From the IMG/VR virus record IMGVR_UViG_3300043466_000439, positions 1 to 32,947 of that record: a stretch of 32,947 nucleotides of DNA. One strand, written 5' to 3'. The notes below the pieces were generated by a model, which was not told the DNA's origin, searched no databases, and was given only the letters and a program-made list of their open reading frames with translations. The stretch is from a virus. Of this stretch, positions 30,202 to 32,947 are shown in pieces. How positions within the stretch are numbered: the stretch's first letter is position 1; every line of letters starts with the position of its first letter. The position numbers and the translations under genes were made by a program.

Positions 30202-32791
30202 TATCAGACTCTAAAACAACCACTTGAGATGTCGTAGCCTGAGCTTGTTGACCTTGAGCAACTTGTGTTAAATCAGTTGTCTGAGCATTTGTATTGGCTG
30301 TAAATTCACTTGATCCAGCTCCAGCTGTTGCACCGCCACCAGATGATAATTGCGGAGGTGTTGGAGCTGATCCAGATTGATACTTTTGATTCATGATAGC
30401 CAATGCCTGAGTAATTCCAATCAATGAGGCTGATGCAATGGCAGCAATACCAGCTGGTGATGGAGGCGGCCCAAATTGAGCAATACCTTTGACAATTGCT
30501 GATGCTGTATCAATTCCAACTTGAGCCAATCTCAAAGCTTTTTCCCTCGCAAATTGTGCTTTCTTTATTTTTTCCTCCTCATTATAAGCCTTCAGTTGTA
30601 CTTGATACTTTTGTTGTGCAAATCTTTCCTCAATCTGTGTCTTTTGATCAGCAGTCAATCCCTCTTGATTAAGTTGTGCCTGAAGATTCTTATCAAGATT
30701 AGCAAGATCCTCATCTCTATTCTCTGCAATCTTATTCAATCTGGCTTGGTCAATCTCATTGACAAGAGCATTTATTTTCTTGAGTTCATCCAATCCTCTC
30801 TGAGCTCCTTCAATTGCATCTGTTACTCCCTTAAGAGATTCCTCTCTTGCTTTTATTTCATTGTCTTTGGCTTGATCATCATATTTCTTATCAATCTCAG
30901 CTTTCTTTTTTCTGTATTCCTCTTGAGCTTTTAATCCAGCATCATAGAATTCCTCCTCATCAATAGCATCACTCTGAAATGCTTTAAGATTGATTGCCTC
31001 TTGTTGTTTGTACCATTCCTCAAGATCAAGCAATTCATTCTCTCTATCTGAATTTGTAAATCTTATAACTTGATCTCGCAATGCTTTTTTCTTAGCCTCT
31101 TGCTCAGCAATCTTATCAAGCTCCATTTGATTGTACTTGTTTATGATTGCCATTCTTTCTGTTTGCTCTTGCACTCTTAACTGATATTCGAGCTGAGCAT
31201 TACCATGAGCCAGTTCATATTTTTTATCATAGCCAATTGAAAGCTCAAATAATTCTTTCTCTTGGCCTTCCTTCATCAAATCAAGACTCAATTGGAATTG
31301 GTCATCCTCAGCCTTGATTCTATCTTCATTTGCTTTGCGTTCAATCTCAGCCAATCTCTCAGCCTCTTTCTTAGCTGCCTCTGCTCTTTTATCAGCTCTT
31401 GCCTTAGCCTTTGCAGCTCTATCTTTTGCAGCATCATCCTCAGCTTTATCTTGCTCAATTCGTAATACAGTTAAATCCTCTGCATTCTTTCTGTTTGCTT
31501 TGTATTGTTCACTTGCATTTTTCTTGGTTTCATTTAGTGATTTCTGTAATTTCTTAGCTCTATCACTATCAGCATCACCAGATGCTTTTAATATCTTTAT
31601 TTCAGCTTCATATGCTGCAATCTTCTCTCTTTGCATTTGCAGAATTGCACGACCAGATTTCAATGCAGCTTGGAGTTTTTTCTCCTCCATCTCCTCAGTA
31701 TTTTTTCCAGCTGCTTGTGCTTTGCGAATTTCAAATGATAGGTTATCATCAACAGCTTGTGCTTTTTTCTTTTCAGCTGCAATCTTTTTATTCATCTCTT
31801 TCTCAGTGGCATCAGTCTTGGCTCTTGCATTTTTTTTCATCTTTGCAGTTTGCTCATCATCAACCACACCAAAGTATTCAAGAGCTTTTATGACTCCATA
31901 AATTACACCAATGAAAGGAAACATCACAGCAATTGCAAGCTTAACTGATGGTCCAAGTTTATTAAACCAGTTATAAGCCTTCATCACTGCTCCACTAACC
32001 TTGTCAAAGTTGGCAATCAATAATCCAACAGCAACCACAATTGCTCCAATCCCTGTGGCAATCAATGCAAGCCTAAATAATTTCAATGCTGTGGTTGAGG
32101 CTGTTGTCGCAGTTGCAAGTCCAACATTGGCACCAGCTTGAGCTGTGGTTGCAGCTGTGTTTGCTAATGCTGGAGCAATGGATCCAGTTAGAATAAAGTT
32201 CTTAGCTTTCTCAAGACCATTTCTTAACTGTAATCCAAGAATTGACTCTTTATTTAAGTTATTAGCAATGATTGAAACTGAATTAACCAATCCTTGTGCT
32301 GCTTGCAACTTGACCATTGTCTGAGTCAATGCCTCTGATTCAACACCAGCCAATGCAACCGCTGATTGAATTCCTTGAAATGCAGCTGCTCCAGTCTCAA
32401 CTCCTTGCAAAGTTGTATCAAGGCCAACAAAATCAGATGATAATGCTGTTGTCTGAGCCTTTAAATCTCCAATTTCATCCTTAAGATTTGCAGCGTTTTT
32501 GATTGCTTGCTGACCAATAGGGGTCTCAGCTCCAGCTTGAGCCGCCAAGTTTTGATATTCCTTCATGGTCTTGGTCAACTCCCTCATGGTAAGTCCACCA
32601 GACTCAACTCTCGCATTTAACTCTTGGAGTTTTTTATCAAATGTATCAATACCACTATTATCTGATGCTGTCTTTTGTGTTGTCTTGAGATCTTGATTCA
32701 AGTCATTGACAGCTGCATCCATAGCTTGGATGTCATTAACACTATTACCAGTATTAACTTTAAGTGAAAATACAACTGATTTTTCTGCCAT
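30149..32791 (-). CDS. Tape measure protein (880 aa)
   Basis: The tail-length ruler. N-terminal helical part (about 1-220), two hydrophobic segments at about 235-262 (LFRLALIATGIGAIVVAVGL) and 277-305 (VKLAIAVMFPFIGVIYGVIK), a very long charged coiled coil (about 315-740, Lys/Glu/Ala-rich), then an Ala/Gly segment, a Ser/Gly/Thr linker and a conserved-type end VVVLESDITKTQKKVQLQEL. At roughly 1.5 angstrom per residue, 880 residues suggest a tail near 130 nm, which fits a siphovirus. It starts in a TAATG overlap with the small fibre-associated gene, confirming that junction as real. It ends inside the convergent plus-strand gene. Confidence 0.85.
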   Translation of the reverse strand: MAEKSVVFSLKVNTGNSVNDIQAMDAAVNDLNQDLKTTQKTASDNSGIDTFDKKLQELNARVESGGLTMRELTKTMKEYQNLAAQAGAETPIGQQAIKNAANLKDEIGDLKAQTTALSSDFVGLDTTLQGVETGAAAFQGIQSAVALAGVESEALTQTMVKLQAAQGLVNSVSIIANNLNKESILGLQLRNGLEKAKNFILTGSIAPALANTAATTAQAGANVGLATATTASTTALKLFRLALIATGIGAIVVAVGLLIANFDKVSGAVMKAYNWFNKLGPSVKLAIAVMFPFIGVIYGVIKALEYFGVVDDEQTAKMKKNARAKTDATEKEMNKKIAAEKKKAQAVDDNLSFEIRKAQAAGKNTEEMEEKKLQAALKSGRAILQMQREKIAAYEAEIKILKASGDADSDRAKKLQKSLNETKKNASEQYKANRKNAEDLTVLRIEQDKAEDDAAKDRAAKAKARADKRAEAAKKEAERLAEIERKANEDRIKAEDDQFQLSLDLMKEGQEKELFELSIGYDKKYELAHGNAQLEYQLRVQEQTERMAIINKYNQMELDKIAEQEAKKKALRDQVIRFTNSDRENELLDLEEWYKQQEAINLKAFQSDAIDEEEFYDAGLKAQEEYRKKKAEIDKKYDDQAKDNEIKAREESLKGVTDAIEGAQRGLDELKKINALVNEIDQARLNKIAENRDEDLANLDKNLQAQLNQEGLTADQKTQIEERFAQQKYQVQLKAYNEEEKIKKAQFAREKALRLAQVGIDTASAIVKGIAQFGPPPSPAGIAAIASASLIGITQALAIMNQKYQSGSAPTPPQLSSGGGATAGAGSSEFTANTNAQTTDLTQVAQGQQAQATTSQVVVLESDITKTQKKVQLQELNSVF

Positions 32792-32947
32792 TAATTTTCA
32801 ATTGGTGGAAATGGAGGTGAAGGCTTAGGCTCAAACGGACTCAAAGGAATATCTAATAAATAAGCGTATTGAGTTGGAGCAATATCTACTTCATCTGATT
32901 CACTTAAAAATAAAAAATATACATCATTAATATCTTGAACAAATCCA
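32791..32947 (-). CDS. Small fibre-associated protein, main-genome version, partial
   Basis: The last 52 codons of the same gene as 604-834; its 5' part lies beyond the window end and, through the circular overlap, at 761-834. From 32821 on it is identical to the left copy. The final codons differ (PKPSPPFPPIEN against PKPTPTFPTIEN). The stop overlaps the tape measure start as TAATG, so this is the arrangement of the main genome. Confidence 0.8.
   Translation of the reverse strand, partial: GFVQDINDVYFLFLSESDEVDIAPTQYAYLLDIPLSPFEPKPSPPFPPIEN
32821..32947. repeat. Exact 127-bp direct repeat, right copy
   Basis: Identical to 634-760 and reaching the last base of the window. See the left copy: this is the closing overlap of the circular path. 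Confidence 0.9.

Noticed and set aside
31314-31901. Long plus-strand frame opposite the tape measure
   Set aside because: It mirrors the Lys/Glu/Ala-rich coiled coil of the tape measure; the Ser/Leu/Phe/Ala composition is what antisense of such a region gives, and there is no start signal.
634-32947. Biological direct terminal repeat of a linear phage genome
   Set aside because: The left copy is not at the sequence end, the length equals a common k-mer, and the flanks are two alternative genome arrangements.

Overview
The window is a phage genome, almost certainly a tailed phage with a siphovirus-type tail infecting a Bacteroidetes host, most likely a flavobacterium. The evidence is AT-rich DNA, near absence of Shine-Dalgarno sequences, promoter elements of the TAnnTTTG type, and gene families typical of Bacteroidetes phages: a VirE-N/SF3 primase-helicase, DUF3127, the small 'MARNKINDLRDHLF' protein, and the large tail-tip proteins. 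The fibre protein is of a kind common in aquatic phages. I see no integrase, repressor, tRNA or CRISPR array, so a lytic lifestyle is the simpler reading.

Topology. Bases 634-760 and 32821-32947 are the same 127 bases, but the sequences diverge immediately beside the repeat. A length of exactly 127 is the largest k-mer of common de Bruijn assemblers. I read the contig as a loop with a tail: a circular (or circularly permuted) genome of 32187 bp (634-32820) plus a 633-bp side branch (1-633). The branch carries a second lysis module from a related but different phage.

Layout, read in the direction of transcription (almost everything is on the minus strand, right to left). 32947-30149: end of a small fibre-associated gene, then the tape measure. 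30201-29518 (plus strand): one lone plus-strand glycosyltransferase/Stealth-like accessory gene. 29491-22864: prohead protease, scaffold, major capsid, tail-tube-like protein, two small proteins, portal, connector and completion proteins. 22852-21583: lysis cassette (two small membrane proteins, endolysin) and an AT-hook-like protein, closed by a terminator at 21516-21537. 21425-13433: early and replication genes (HNH endonuclease, DnaA domain-IV-like protein, a repeat-rich putative origin/control region, primase-helicase, VRR-NUC nuclease, ERF annealing protein, YqaJ-like exonuclease, DUF3127 OB-fold protein, small membrane and HTH proteins). 13423-9507: sigma-like factor, small membrane and Cys proteins, a three-gene glycan-modification cassette, a 56-aa protein and the small terminase, closed by a terminator at 9425-9456. 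9403-604: large terminase, tail chaperone-like protein, tail completion protein, two large tail-tip proteins, fibre proteins and the small gene that leads back to the tape measure through the circle.

The genes are tightly packed. Many neighbours overlap as TAATG or ATGA, which points to translational coupling. The most notable points are the lasso-shaped contig with a foreign lysis branch; a cluster of TGACA-core repeats upstream of a good flavobacterial promoter between the DnaA-like and primase genes; four genes with a -7 box only 4-6 nt before the ATG (two of them just after terminators), suggesting leaderless mRNAs; a translationally coupled glycan cassette next to the terminase; and several real genes shorter than 60 codons.
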